Source of the DNA: Carboxylicivirga caseinilyticus
Lineage (GTDB): Bacteria; Bacteroidota; Bacteroidia; Bacteroidales; Marinilabiliaceae
Direction of reading: 5' to 3'
Length of the DNA: 64,000 bases
Assembly (NCBI GenBank): GCA_025499705.1
Contig: JAFMVE010000021.1
Coordinates: forward strand, 1-64,000
The translations under genes and the position numbers were made by a program. This document shows positions 19,198 through 28,510 of the stretch, in pieces. A model generated the notes under the pieces. The model had not been told where the DNA came from. It made no database searches and saw only the letters and a list, made by a program, of their open reading frames with translations. The number at the start of each line of letters is the position of its first letter. Within the stretch, counting starts at the first letter, position 1.

Positions 19198-21108
19198 TTA
19201 TTTTACTTCTTCGAAATCAACATCTGTAACTTCGTCATCTTTTCCACCCTGCTGAGCTCCGGCATCTGGTCCTGGTTGAGCACCACCTTGTGCATCAGCC
19301 TGAGCCTGACTTGCATTATACATTTCTTGTGATGCAGCCTGGAAAACAGTATTTAATTCTGTTGTTGCAGCGTCGATTGCAGCAATATCCTGAGCTTTGT
19401 GAGCTTCTTTCAGTTTACCCAAAGCAGCTTCAATTGGAGCTTTTTTGTCAGCTGGCAATTTGTCACCAAACTCAGTCAATTGTTTCTCTGTCTGGAAGAT
19501 TAAACTGTCAGCAGCATTCAATTTATCGATTTTTTCTTTAGCTTGCTTATCAGCATCAGCATTTGCTTCTGCCTCATCTTTCATGCGCTTGATTTCGTCA
19601 TCAGATAAACCTGATGATGCCTCGATACGGATACTTTGCTCTTTACCTGTTGCTTTATCTTTAGCAGTAACATGAAGGATACCGTTAGCATCAATATCGA
19701 AAGTTACCTCAATTTGTGGCGTTGCACGTGGTGCTGGTGGAATACCATCAAGGTGGAATCGTCCGATTGTTTTGTTATCCTTAGCCATTGAACGTTCTCC
19801 CTGCAACACATGAATCTCAACTGAAGGCTGATTGTCTACTGCAGTAGTAAATGTTTCTGACTTTTTAGTTGGGATTGTTGTGTTGGCCTCGATTAACTTA
19901 GTCATTACACCACCCATTGTTTCAATCCCCAATGAAAGAGGAGTAACATCCAACAACAATACATCTTTTACTTCACCGGTTAACACACCACCTTGAATAG
20001 CTGCACCAATCGCAACCACCTCATCAGGGTTAACACCTTTTGAAGGAGCTTTACCGAAGAAGCTTTCAACAACTTGCTGAATAGCTGGAATACGAGTTGA
20101 ACCACCCACCAAGATTACTTCATCAATTTCTGATGGAGACATTCCTGCATCTTTTAATGCAGCCTTACATGGCTCCAATGTACGTTGGATCAATTTATCT
20201 GCCAATTGCTCAAACTGAGCACGTGACAAGGAACGAACCAAGTGTTTTGGAATTCCATCAACTGGCATAATATATGGTAAGTTGATTTCTGTATTTGTTG
20301 AAGACGACAACTCGATTTTAGCTTTTTCAGCTGCATCTTTCAAACGTTGAAGTGCCATAGGGTCTTTACGCAGGTCAACGTTCTCATCTTTCATAAATTC
20401 ATCAGCCAACCAATTGATGATAACATCATCAAAGTCATCACCTCCCAGGTGAGTATCACCGTTTGTTGATTTTACCTCGAATACGCCATCTCCTAATTCA
20501 AGAACTGAAATATCGAAAGTACCTCCACCAAGGTCGAAAACAGCCACTTTCATATCTCTGTCCATCTTATCCAAACCATACGCCAAAGAAGCAGCTGTTG
20601 GCTCATTAATGATACGGCTAACTTTTAAACCGGCAATTTCACCAGCTTCTTTAGTGGCCTGACGCTGAGCGTCGTTAAAATATGCAGGCACGGTTACTAC
20701 GGCTTCAGTTACTTCCTGTCCAAGATAATCTTCAGCAGTTTTCTTCATTTTTTGAAGTACCATAGCTGAAATTTCCTGAGCTGAGTACATACGATCATCA
20801 ATCTTTACACGAGGAGTATTATTGTCACCTTTTACAACTTCGTAAGGTACACGTTTTACTTCGTTTGGAATTTCATCGTACATAGCACCCATAAAACGCT
20901 TAATAGAATAAATGGTTTTATGTGGGTTAGTGATCGCCTGACGTTTTGCAGGATCACCTACTTTGCGCTCTCCACCTTCGATGAATGCCACGATTGATGG
21001 CGTAGTTCTTTTTCCTTCGCTGTTAGGGATTACAACTGGCTCATTACCTTCCATTACAGATACACAAGAGTTGGTTGTTCCCAAGTCGATACCGATAATT
21101 TTTCCCAT
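19198..21108 (-). CDS. dnaK: Chaperone DnaK (Hsp70)
   Basis: A 636-residue cytosolic Hsp70. The nucleotide-binding domain starts [15 protein letters not shown] and includes [17 protein letters not shown] and [13 protein letters not shown]. The interdomain linker [15 protein letters not shown] leads to the substrate-binding domain, the helical lid and an acidic end, [11 protein letters not shown]. The Q/G-rich stretch before it ([17 protein letters not shown]) is usual. It stands alone: no grpE or dnaJ gene is adjacent. A perfect 7-bp palindrome at 21171-21188 lies 63-80 bp upstream of the start codon and may be a control element. A strong terminator follows. Confidence 0.97.
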   Translation of the reverse strand: MGKIIGIDLGTTNSCVSVMEGNEPVVIPNSEGKRTTPSIVAFIEGGERKVGDPAKRQAITNPHKTIYSIKRFMGAMYDEIPNEVKRVPYEVVKGDNNTPRVKIDDRMYSAQEISAMVLQKMKKTAEDYLGQEVTEAVVTVPAYFNDAQRQATKEAGEIAGLKVSRIINEPTAASLAYGLDKMDRDMKVAVFDLGGGTFDISVLELGDGVFEVKSTNGDTHLGGDDFDDVIINWLADEFMKDENVDLRKDPMALQRLKDAAEKAKIELSSSTNTEINLPYIMPVDGIPKHLVRSLSRAQFEQLADKLIQRTLEPCKAALKDAGMSPSEIDEVILVGGSTRIPAIQQVVESFFGKAPSKGVNPDEVVAIGAAIQGGVLTGEVKDVLLLDVTPLSLGIETMGGVMTKLIEANTTIPTKKSETFTTAVDNQPSVEIHVLQGERSMAKDNKTIGRFHLDGIPPAPRATPQIEVTFDIDANGILHVTAKDKATGKEQSIRIEASSGLSDDEIKRMKDEAEANADADKQAKEKIDKLNAADSLIFQTEKQLTEFGDKLPADKKAPIEAALGKLKEAHKAQDIAAIDAATTELNTVFQAASQEMYNASQAQADAQGGAQPGPDAGAQQGGKDDEVTDVDFEEVK

Positions 21109-21170
21109 TACTATATAATTATTTTATTTTTTAAATTCTTAATATGATCTAAACTCTGGTCCCTAAACTT

Positions 21171-21188
21171 CAAATGGTGTGCCATTTG
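21171..21188. promoter_or_regulatory. CAAATGG-TGTG-CCATTTG palindrome upstream of dnaK
   Basis: A perfect 7-bp inverted repeat with a 4-bp centre, 63-80 bp upstream of the dnaK ATG. It is not the CIRCE element (TTAGCACTC-N9-GAGTGCTAA), so HrcA control is not indicated. It could be an operator or a 5'-leader hairpin; no regulator can be named. Confidence 0.4.
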
Positions 21189-21267
21189 GTTTTTCAAGAG
21201 TTTTCAGGAAAAATTGACACGACAAAGACAAAATTCAACTTTGATGTGACAGATTGATATGACAGAA

Positions 21268-21303
21268 TGACAAAATCCAGGCGAGAACCTGGATTTTGTG
21301 TCA
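21268..21303 (-). terminator. Hairpin after the exporter operon
   Basis: TGACAAAATCCAGG (21268-21281) pairs with CCTGGATTTTG-TG-TCA (21288-21303), with a GT bulge. It lies 19 bp past the stop of the last exporter gene on the minus strand. There is no long T tract outside the stem, so the call is moderate. Confidence 0.55.
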
Positions 21304-21321
21304 CTGATATGTTTTAATGTT

Positions 21322-22581
21322 CTAATTATTACTCAAACGGATCAGAGAAATATCGTCCGGATTCTTATCGTAGTTAATATATACCTTATCGCCTTCATTT
21401 AAGCCTTTATTAATACTGTAAAACAATTCATTTTCCTGGCCCAACTCCACTTCCTGCTTTACAACACTTAACCCATCTTTTTTAATTACATAACGTATCG
21501 AATCATTTCCAAAAATAGCTTCCTTCTCAACAAATAGAGCTGTATCAATACTATTGGTAACAATTGTATTCGAAGAAGTCATACCCGGCAAAAGGCTTTC
21601 TTTATAGTCTACTATCTTTACAATTACCTTAAATCCATTTTGAAATTCACCCGCTAATTCTTGCCCAACATTGGCAATACTAATTATTTCACCATTGAAT
21701 ATTTTTTTAGGAAATGCATCAATTTGGATCTTTACCTTTTGCCCCAATTCAATTTTAGCAATATCAATTTCCTTAACCTGAATTTCAGAGATAATTGTAC
21801 TCAAATCAGGTAAAGTAGCAATAAGAGGCATCCACATACCCACACGTGAACCAACCCTTACTTTCTGCCCATCATAACCATAACCGTAGATAACCATACC
21901 GTTCGCGGGGGATTTAATTCCTAATTCACTTTTTAGTTGTTCATAAAGTTTTTTGCGGTTCTCGAAACGATCAACCCGTTCCTGATTACGGGCAATCCTC
22001 CTTTTATGGTTTTGAGTTTGTGTTATTAAATCTCTCTTAGCCTTTGCCAGGGCACGTACTGCTTTTTCATAAGCAATCTGACTCTGACGCTGCACTGCCT
22101 TTGACTCGTAGGATGACTGCTGAACTTTTAATTCAGCATCCAACACCTCATCTTTATGTTTCTGAATTTTTTCACGAGCAGCCATAAGCGTTAGGCTGGA
22201 ATCTATTTTGGCATCCTCAACCCAGGTATACATTTCATTTAAACGGTCATTAACCTCCGTAAGTCTTTCTTCCACTTCAGTAGGATCAAGCCTTGCTACT
22301 TCGTCTCCTTTTTTAACAATTTTACCTTCTTCAACAATACTCATTATTTTGAGCTCCCAGATTCTCAACTCTCTATTAAAACTAACTTCAGGTATAGTTA
22401 TATCCATTGCATCCTGCGCTTTTAATTCTCCCATAGCTGTAACAGAAGTTTCAAAAGCTCCTTTTTGTACCTGAACGATACTAAACGTTTCGTCAGTGGT
22501 TTTCCAGGGCCTCCAGATCAGTATTACAATCACCAATAAAACGCCCAGACCAATTCCTATCTTTTTTTTATTCATAATCAT
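21322..22581 (-). CDS. Periplasmic adaptor (HlyD/MacA-type) of efflux system, second copy
   Basis: A 419-residue membrane-fusion protein. One N-terminal membrane anchor lies at about residues 7-25. A biotinyl-lipoyl-like segment follows (IMSIVEEGKIVKKGDEVARLDP), then a long coiled-coil hairpin (about 105-220), the second lipoyl half and a beta-barrel region with VKEIDIAKIELGQKVKI and DAFPKKIFNGEI. It bridges an inner-membrane transporter and a TolC-type channel. It overlaps the TolC gene by 1 bp and is the last gene of the operon. It is a paralogue of the adaptor at 25488-26789, sharing the same domain order and the DAFPxKxFxGExI block. Two adaptors with one channel could form a mixed adaptor ring. 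Confidence 0.88.
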   Translation of the reverse strand: MIMNKKKIGIGLGVLLVIVILIWRPWKTTDETFSIVQVQKGAFETSVTAMGELKAQDAMDITIPEVSFNRELRIWELKIMSIVEEGKIVKKGDEVARLDPTEVEERLTEVNDRLNEMYTWVEDAKIDSSLTLMAAREKIQKHKDEVLDAELKVQQSSYESKAVQRQSQIAYEKAVRALAKAKRDLITQTQNHKRRIARNQERVDRFENRKKLYEQLKSELGIKSPANGMVIYGYGYDGQKVRVGSRVGMWMPLIATLPDLSTIISEIQVKEIDIAKIELGQKVKIQIDAFPKKIFNGEIISIANVGQELAGEFQNGFKVIVKIVDYKESLLPGMTSSNTIVTNSIDTALFVEKEAIFGNDSIRYVIKKDGLSVVKQEVELGQENELFYSINKGLNEGDKVYINYDKNPDDISLIRLSNN

Positions 22582-24077
22582 TAATTTTCAAGTAGGTAGT
22601 CTAAATCTTTTATCAGTAATTCTTTTTTCTCAAAATCATAAAGTGTTAACTCTCTTATACGGAAATACATTTGCCAGTATTGAGATAATGAACTTATATA
22701 AGATCGCTTAGCCTGATCGTATGAAGACCGCGCAGCATTTAATTTAATTACATCCACTTTATCAATCATAAAGCGTTGTTTCGTTACATTAAATCCCAGT
22801 TGAGCTACCGTATCAGCTTTTGCAGAGATATTTACCTGTTCTTCCTGTAGGTTAAATTCAATGGCTTGCATAACCACTTCCTGTTCAAAATCTATCAATG
22901 CCTGATCAACCTCAGCCTCTGACCTTTTAAGTTCAAATTTAGCCATTTGAATTTGTCCTTTTCTGGTACCCCAATCCAATATAGGGGCATATAACGATAT
23001 CCCAAGACCTCTATCATCACCATATGGCGTTTTATAAACATCTTCCAAATTATAGGCTTGTCTGTTAACACCAACGTTAGCACTTAAACTGGCACTTAAT
23101 CCACTTGTTGCTTTCTTCTCGGCTAGATTTTGTCTCCTATTAATCAAGGTTGCTTCTAGTTCCAGTATTTGCGGATTATTCTCCTTAGCCAGATCCAGTA
23201 CTTCATCAGCTTCCACTTTAAGTTCAGGAATTTCATTTGGAATAATTGGCTGAATTACAACATCCTTATCAAAGCCTAGAAATGAGTTCAGCAAATTCCT
23301 TGCTTGCTTTAAACTTACCTGAGCTTTTGTTTTAGCCATTTTAGCATTCAGATAACTTAATTCCAAATCAAGTAACTCATCTTGTGTAACCGTTCCAATA
23401 TTAAAACGACCTTTACCAATATTAAACAAGGTATCTGCATTTGCCAGGTTTGTCTCAGCAATTTTTAAATCAATCTCTGCACTTACAGAATTAAAAAACA
23501 CATTTACCGCCCGTTGTGAAAGAGCTTCCATATTGGTCAGATAAGTCTTTTTGGCCTGCTCATATTCTAATGGCTTTAACTTTGACAACCATTTAAACTC
23601 GTTATATCCATTTAAAGGTTGAGTTAACCTGATACTTATCGGTACCGAGGTATAACTTGTATTGTCATATTCAATATCTTGAAGCCTTCTTACATTAGAA
23701 GATAGACTTAACTGGCCACCTGTAAATGTAACATTCTGACTTAGTGATAGTCCTACCTGCGAACTCACATACTCGTTAAATACAAACTTGTTCTCTCCAG
23801 TATTTGGATCAACCAACTGAGTCACTGAACGATCATAATTAATGGGAGTTGTGTTTAATCTTAATCCTGGCAATTGAGAAGCTTTGTAACTTCTAAAATC
23901 CCAATAACTGGCCAGGTACATATTTTTATATCGAAAGCTATAAAGCGATTGTAACTTTGCTAGTTGAATAGCTTCGTTTAATGTCAATTGCATTTCGGGC
24001 CCACTACTCTCAGTTTCCTGAGCCTTACTATTTGTAATAAATAAAACAACTAAAATCAGGGTTAATATACGGTACAT
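22581..24077 (-). CDS. TolC-family outer-membrane efflux channel
   Basis: A 498-residue outer-membrane protein with a signal peptide (residues 1-19, ending NSKAQ). It has two internally related OEP repeats of long helices and strands, with LTLNEAIQLAKLQS near the N-terminus and the repeat segment FNIGKGRFNIGTVTQDELLDLELSYLNAK, split by me as FNIGTVTQDELLDLE near residue 220, matching a similar FNVTKQRFMIDKVDVIKLN near 440. It should form the trimeric exit duct for the adjacent adaptors and permease. It starts 3 bp after the permease stop and overlaps the next adaptor gene by 1 bp, so all are translated from one transcript. Confidence 0.9.
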   Translation of the reverse strand: MYRILTLILVVLFITNSKAQETESSGPEMQLTLNEAIQLAKLQSLYSFRYKNMYLASYWDFRSYKASQLPGLRLNTTPINYDRSVTQLVDPNTGENKFVFNEYVSSQVGLSLSQNVTFTGGQLSLSSNVRRLQDIEYDNTSYTSVPISIRLTQPLNGYNEFKWLSKLKPLEYEQAKKTYLTNMEALSQRAVNVFFNSVSAEIDLKIAETNLANADTLFNIGKGRFNIGTVTQDELLDLELSYLNAKMAKTKAQVSLKQARNLLNSFLGFDKDVVIQPIIPNEIPELKVEADEVLDLAKENNPQILELEATLINRRQNLAEKKATSGLSASLSANVGVNRQAYNLEDVYKTPYGDDRGLGISLYAPILDWGTRKGQIQMAKFELKRSEAEVDQALIDFEQEVVMQAIEFNLQEEQVNISAKADTVAQLGFNVTKQRFMIDKVDVIKLNAARSSYDQAKRSYISSLSQYWQMYFRIRELTLYDFEKKELLIKDLDYLLEN

Positions 24078-24080
24078 ATT

Positions 24081-25466
24081 TTAATGTCTTAAAGATTCTA
24101 CAGGATCCTGGGCAGCAGCACGCTTGGCAGGAATATATCCAAAAATAATTCCAACAGTAGCCGAAACACTAAAGGCTACAATAACAGAGAAGAAAGAAAC
24201 GATGGTTTTAATATCGGCGGTAAGATGAATTAAATGGGCTAAGAGAACACCTAATAAAATTCCAATCAATCCGCCAGAGATACTAATCAAAGTTGATTCG
24301 GCCAAAAACTGAACAATTATATCTTTTCGGGAAGCACCAATTGCCTGACGGGTACCAATTTCGCGAATTCGCTCCCAAACAGATGCAAGCATAATATTCA
24401 TAATACCAATACCTCCAACAATCAGTGAGATACCGGCAATCGCACCTAATACGATATTAAAGATTTCATTCGTTTTTTGTTGCTGTTTCAATAATAACTC
24501 TGGAACCGTTACTTCAAAGTCAAATATATTTGAATGTCTTCGAAGGATCAATCTTTTAATCACATCCGCGGTAGCAGAAAGATGTTCTGTTTCATCTACC
24601 TGAACGATGATCTTATCCAGCTGATTACTAGTTTTACTTTCCTTGGCAGTACTTCCTTCTTCTTCACCACCACCCATAAAAAACACCATTCCGCCGCCGG
24701 CCATATTATCCATTACTTCAGGATTGATTGAGCCCTTGTCTTTAAAACGCATTAACATGGTTTTTATAGGAATGATAATGGTATTATCGGTACTGCTAAT
24801 TCCCATCTCATCAGAAGCAGAAGTAGTGAAATCACGCTTTTCGATGGTTCCTATAACCCGTAACCAAACCTGTCCACATTTAATATACTGACCTATTGGA
24901 TCATCCTGATTGAAAAACTTCGAACGGATATTATCACCAATGATACAAACGGGCACTCCCTTACTGGTTTGTTGTTCACTAAATATTTCTCCGCGATCAA
25001 TATTTATATTGAGCATTTCGAAATAACTGGGAGAAACACCTTCGAGACTTACCGGATAACTCTTGCCATCTTTTATGGCATGATAATTAAGTGATACAAC
25101 AGGAGTAATTTTACCAACTGTTGGGATGGTTTCCAATATGGCCTGAGCATCCATCTGATGCAAGCCTCTTGAGAATTTCTTGTTCTTATTATTATCGCTA
25201 TCTGAATCCTGATTATTTGCTTCGATAGATTGATCAACCGGAGTGATAATGATATTATTCACCCCTACCAATTTAATTTGTTCCAACACTTCCTGTTGGG
25301 CTCCTTTACCTATTGCCAACATACTAATTACAGCAGCAACACCAAACATAATACCCAAAGCAGTAAGAAAAGACTTGACTTTATTGGATAGTATGGCTTC
25401 GACAGCTATTATAACATTATGCGAATAGCGTAAATATAATTTGCTAGGTGACTTTATATTTTTCAT
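24081..25466 (-). CDS. MacB/FtsX-type ABC transporter permease without ATPase domain
   Basis: A 461-residue permease with the MacB topology. One membrane helix lies near residues 33-53 (FLTALGIMFGVAAVISMLA), followed by a large periplasmic core domain (about 55-330) and three C-terminal helices in the FtsX domain, with IVGGIGIMNIMLASVWER and EIGTRQAIGASRKDI between them. E. coli MacB (about 648 residues) carries an N-terminal ATPase; it is absent here. The core domain has two low-complexity insertions, an Asp/Asn/Lys-rich one near 75-95 and a Gly/Glu-rich one near 250-275. No ABC ATPase gene lies in this operon, so a nucleotide-binding subunit must come from elsewhere. Substrates of this class include macrolides, peptides and lipoproteins; none can be assigned. 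Confidence 0.9.
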   Translation of the reverse strand: MKNIKSPSKLYLRYSHNVIIAVEAILSNKVKSFLTALGIMFGVAAVISMLAIGKGAQQEVLEQIKLVGVNNIIITPVDQSIEANNQDSDSDNNKNKKFSRGLHQMDAQAILETIPTVGKITPVVSLNYHAIKDGKSYPVSLEGVSPSYFEMLNINIDRGEIFSEQQTSKGVPVCIIGDNIRSKFFNQDDPIGQYIKCGQVWLRVIGTIEKRDFTTSASDEMGISSTDNTIIIPIKTMLMRFKDKGSINPEVMDNMAGGGMVFFMGGGEEEGSTAKESKTSNQLDKIIVQVDETEHLSATADVIKRLILRRHSNIFDFEVTVPELLLKQQQKTNEIFNIVLGAIAGISLIVGGIGIMNIMLASVWERIREIGTRQAIGASRKDIIVQFLAESTLISISGGLIGILLGVLLAHLIHLTADIKTIVSFFSVIVAFSVSATVGIIFGYIPAKRAAAQDPVESLRH

Positions 25467-25487
25467 GATAAAAAATTCAGATGAGAT

Positions 25488-26789
25488 TTAGTTAACAGTC
25501 AGGCTATCTTTTTCCATCGACTTCAAACGAGAATAAATCTCCAAACCTTCAAAAGGCATCTCATCTGGTTTTTCAGGCTGATTCATTAAAAGGATCTCAC
25601 CTTCATTTACACCTTCGTTTAGTACAACAAAGTTTTCGTTGGCGGCTCCCAAGGCTACTATTTGTTTTTTCACCTGCCTACCTTCAACAAAAACATAACT
25701 TAATGTATCATTTGAAAAAACTGCTTCCATTGGAACATATAAAACATCCTCGAGATCAGCTGTGTTAATAATATTACTGGTTGTCATTGCTGGACGTAAA
25801 TCCTTATCGTAACCCTCCACTTTTACAGTAACCTCAAAGACTTTTGCATCGCCATTGGGTATAACCTGTCCTATGTTGGCTACTTTAATTACCTCTCCAT
25901 CAAAGCTCTTTTCAGGAAAGGCATCAATTCCGATTGTCACCTTCTGGCCAATTTTAATTTTAGAAATATCAATTTCATTAATAAAGGTTTTAGAGATCAT
26001 ACTGCTCAAATCAGGTAATTCAGCAATTTGAGGACGCCAGCGACTGATGGTAGCACCTGCTTTAATTTTTTTGCCAAACCGATCGTAACTGTAAATCACC
26101 AAACCGGGTTTTGGAGCTTTTACTTCAAGCTGATCAAACAATTTATCAATGTCATCAATACGCTTTTGCTGTTTTCTAACCTGTTCAAAAGCTCTGAAAA
26201 CTTTGTACTCATCTTGCTTTTGCTTCAGTGAGTAATTACTTTCTTTCTGCTCCAAATCGCGCTTTGTACGTTCTACATCCAGCTGTGCCTGACGGCGAAC
26301 TGCCGGAGATTCATACACCGACTGATCCAGAACAATTTTCTTTTCTTCCAGATCAACCATCGCATTTAGCAATTCATCACGAAGAGTACTCAAATTAAGA
26401 TTCGTGTCAATCTTTGCATCTTCATAAGCATTGTAAGCTGTTTCATAATCTTCTGCTGCTTTGGTTCTTAATTCTTCAACTGCAGCATGATCAAGTGTAG
26501 CAACATAACCTCCTGAATCAACTTCTGTTCCTTCCTCAACAATGCTTGTCACCTTAATCTCATAAAGATCAATATTGCGACTGTTCATCTCCTGAGGCAA
26601 AACAATTAATTCGGAGTTTTCTGTTTGGAGTTGACCGGTTGAGTATACTTGTGAAATAAAGTTACCTTTTATAACCGGTGTACTTAAGTAATTTGAAACG
26701 TCTGTTTTGGCAGGGGTAAGAATATAAATTGCCAAAAAAATTAACACAAGGGTGCTAAGGATAAAGTAGGTTTTCTTATTCAACTTCAT
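25488..26789 (-). CDS. Periplasmic adaptor (HlyD/MacA-type) of efflux system, first copy
   Basis: A 433-residue membrane-fusion protein and the first gene of the exporter operon. It has an N-terminal membrane helix (about residues 8-26). The lipoyl half-motif VTSIVEEGTEVDSGGYVATLD lies near 85, here quoted as SIVEEGTEVDSGG. A coiled-coil hairpin rich in Lys/Glu/Gln spans about 110-220, and the beta-barrel block NEIDISKIKIGQKVTIGIDA is followed by FPEKSFDGEVI. It resembles the adaptor at 21322-22581 throughout, so the pair arose by duplication or as two specialised subunits. It starts 59 bp downstream of the glmM terminator, which places a promoter in the 26790-26840 gap. The permease gene follows after 21 bp. 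Confidence 0.88.
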   Translation of the reverse strand: MKLNKKTYFILSTLVLIFLAIYILTPAKTDVSNYLSTPVIKGNFISQVYSTGQLQTENSELIVLPQEMNSRNIDLYEIKVTSIVEEGTEVDSGGYVATLDHAAVEELRTKAAEDYETAYNAYEDAKIDTNLNLSTLRDELLNAMVDLEEKKIVLDQSVYESPAVRRQAQLDVERTKRDLEQKESNYSLKQKQDEYKVFRAFEQVRKQQKRIDDIDKLFDQLEVKAPKPGLVIYSYDRFGKKIKAGATISRWRPQIAELPDLSSMISKTFINEIDISKIKIGQKVTIGIDAFPEKSFDGEVIKVANIGQVIPNGDAKVFEVTVKVEGYDKDLRPAMTTSNIINTADLEDVLYVPMEAVFSNDTLSYVFVEGRQVKKQIVALGAANENFVVLNEGVNEGEILLMNQPEKPDEMPFEGLEIYSRLKSMEKDSLTVN

Positions 26790-26840
26790 TATTTAAGGGT
26801 TTAGACTACGATGATAGCCAAAATAAATTATTATTAACAT

Positions 26841-26868
26841 AAAAGGCTCGTTAAAACAACGAGCCTTC
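26841..26868 (-). terminator. Rho-independent terminator after glmM
   Basis: AAGGCTCGTT (26843-26852) and AACGAGCCTT (26858-26867) form a perfect 10-bp stem with an AAAAC loop. On the minus strand the stem runs into TTTTATGTTAAT. It separates glmM from the exporter operon. Confidence 0.8.
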
Positions 26869-26892
26869 CTGTTAAATATTGTTAACTACGAA

Positions 26893-28278
26893 TTAAATTA
26901 TTGACTTTATATCCGATATGATGCTCTTTGCAAGCTCATTGGCATCTTCCATTGTTTTTGCTTCAGCATAAATACGAATAATTGGCTCGGTATTACTTTT
27001 ACGTAACTGAACCCATTTTTCAGCAAAATCAATTTTCAATCCATCAATATCATTGATTTGCTCATTTGAATATTTCTCTTTGATTTGTTCCAGTATTTTA
27101 TCAACATCAATACCTGCGGTTAATTCAATCTTGTTTTTAGAAATAAAATATTCAGGATATTTAGCGCGTAAAGCAGAGCAACTGATTCCAGCTTTTGCCA
27201 GATGAGTAAGAAATAAACCAATACCAACCAGCGCATCTCTACCATAATGGCTTTCAGGATAGATTACTCCGCCATTGCCTTCTCCACCGATTAACGCATT
27301 TGTGTCCTTCATGGCGGTAACAACATTTACTTCACCAACTGCAGCAGCTGTATATTCCCCGCCATAAGCTCTTGTAACATCAGCCAAGGCACGTGTTGAT
27401 GATAGGTTTGAAACAGTATTACCTGTTTTATGAGCCAGAAGATAATCAGCCACTGCAACCAAGGTATATTCTTCACCAAACATCGAACCATCTTCATTGA
27501 TGATTGCCAAACGATCTACATCCGGATCAACAACAAAGCCAACATCTGCCTTTTTCTCTTTAATAGTATTTGAAATTTCTGTCAAATGCTCTGGTAAAGG
27601 TTCCGGATTATGAGGAAATTGTCCGTTGGGCTCGGTATATAATTCAATAACTTTTGATACACCCAAAGCTTTAAGTAAATCAGGAAGAACAATTCCACCA
27701 ACACTATTTACACAATCAACAGCTACTGTAAAATTGGCATTTTTAATGGCTTCCACATCAACCATTTCCAGATTCAACACATGTTGAATGTGAAAATCAT
27801 TATATGTATCTTTTTCTTCTACTTGTCCCAATTCATCAACATCGGCAAATACAAAACTTTCTTCTTCAGCAATTTTAAGTACTTCTGCTCCATCGGCTGC
27901 ACTTAAAAATTCACCCTTCTCATTTAAAAGCTTTAAAGCATTCCATTGTTTTGGGTTATGACTGGCAGTAAGAATGATTCCTCCGTTGGCATTTTCTTCC
28001 GTAACAGCAATCTCGGTGGTTGGTGTGGTTGCCAAACCGATATTTACTACATCAATACCCAGACCTTGCAAACTACCGATCACGAGGTTCTTTACCATCT
28101 CGCCAGAGATGCGGGCATCACGGCCAACAACAATCTTAAGTTTAATACCAGGATGACGAAGTTTAGCCCATTGCCCGTAAGCCGAAGTAAACTTAACTAC
28201 ATCCAATGGAGAAAGGCCTTCTCCGGTTCTACCTCCGATTGTTCCCCTGATACCTGAAATAGATTTAATTAAAGTCAT
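26893..28278 (-). CDS. glmM: Phosphoglucosamine mutase (alpha-D-phosphohexomutase)
   Basis: A 461-residue phosphohexomutase. The phosphoserine loop TASHNP has Ser106, the metal loop VDPDVDR lies near 245, and the sugar-binding loop GGEGNGG near 330. The start MTLIKSISGIRGTIGG is the family N-terminus in Bacteroidota, so I use ATG at 28276-28278 rather than the in-frame ATG 30 bp upstream. It converts glucosamine-6-phosphate to glucosamine-1-phosphate for peptidoglycan and lipopolysaccharide precursors. Specificity within the superfamily (phosphomannomutase or phosphoglucomutase) cannot be settled by motif alone, but GlmM is the usual annotation for this form. It is divergent from the pseudouridine synthase gene and ends at a strong terminator. 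Confidence 0.87.
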   Translation of the reverse strand: MTLIKSISGIRGTIGGRTGEGLSPLDVVKFTSAYGQWAKLRHPGIKLKIVVGRDARISGEMVKNLVIGSLQGLGIDVVNIGLATTPTTEIAVTEENANGGIILTASHNPKQWNALKLLNEKGEFLSAADGAEVLKIAEEESFVFADVDELGQVEEKDTYNDFHIQHVLNLEMVDVEAIKNANFTVAVDCVNSVGGIVLPDLLKALGVSKVIELYTEPNGQFPHNPEPLPEHLTEISNTIKEKKADVGFVVDPDVDRLAIINEDGSMFGEEYTLVAVADYLLAHKTGNTVSNLSSTRALADVTRAYGGEYTAAAVGEVNVVTAMKDTNALIGGEGNGGVIYPESHYGRDALVGIGLFLTHLAKAGISCSALRAKYPEYFISKNKIELTAGIDVDKILEQIKEKYSNEQINDIDGLKIDFAEKWVQLRKSNTEPIIRIYAEAKTMEDANELAKSIISDIKSII

Positions 28279-28510
28279 AAATAATGTATTTGTTTTGCTG
28301 AGGCACAAAATTGAATGAATTTTTTAACAATGCAAATGATATATGATAGGCTTTTCATTCTGTTTGACAGGATTTCACATTTAATTAACGAATAAAAATA
28401 CCAATTATTGATAAAAAGACTTCTAATCAGACATTTTTTCACTAAAAGCTAAGGTATGGCAATTGTTTTTTTATCAACTTTGCATTTTGCAATTTATACA
28501 CACAAAACAA

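Noticed and set aside
28455..28490. Bacteroidota promoter (TAnnTTTG) upstream of the pseudouridine synthase gene
   Set aside because: CAACTTTG at 28475-28482 is close to the -7 consensus, but no TTTG lies at the proper distance for the -33 element.
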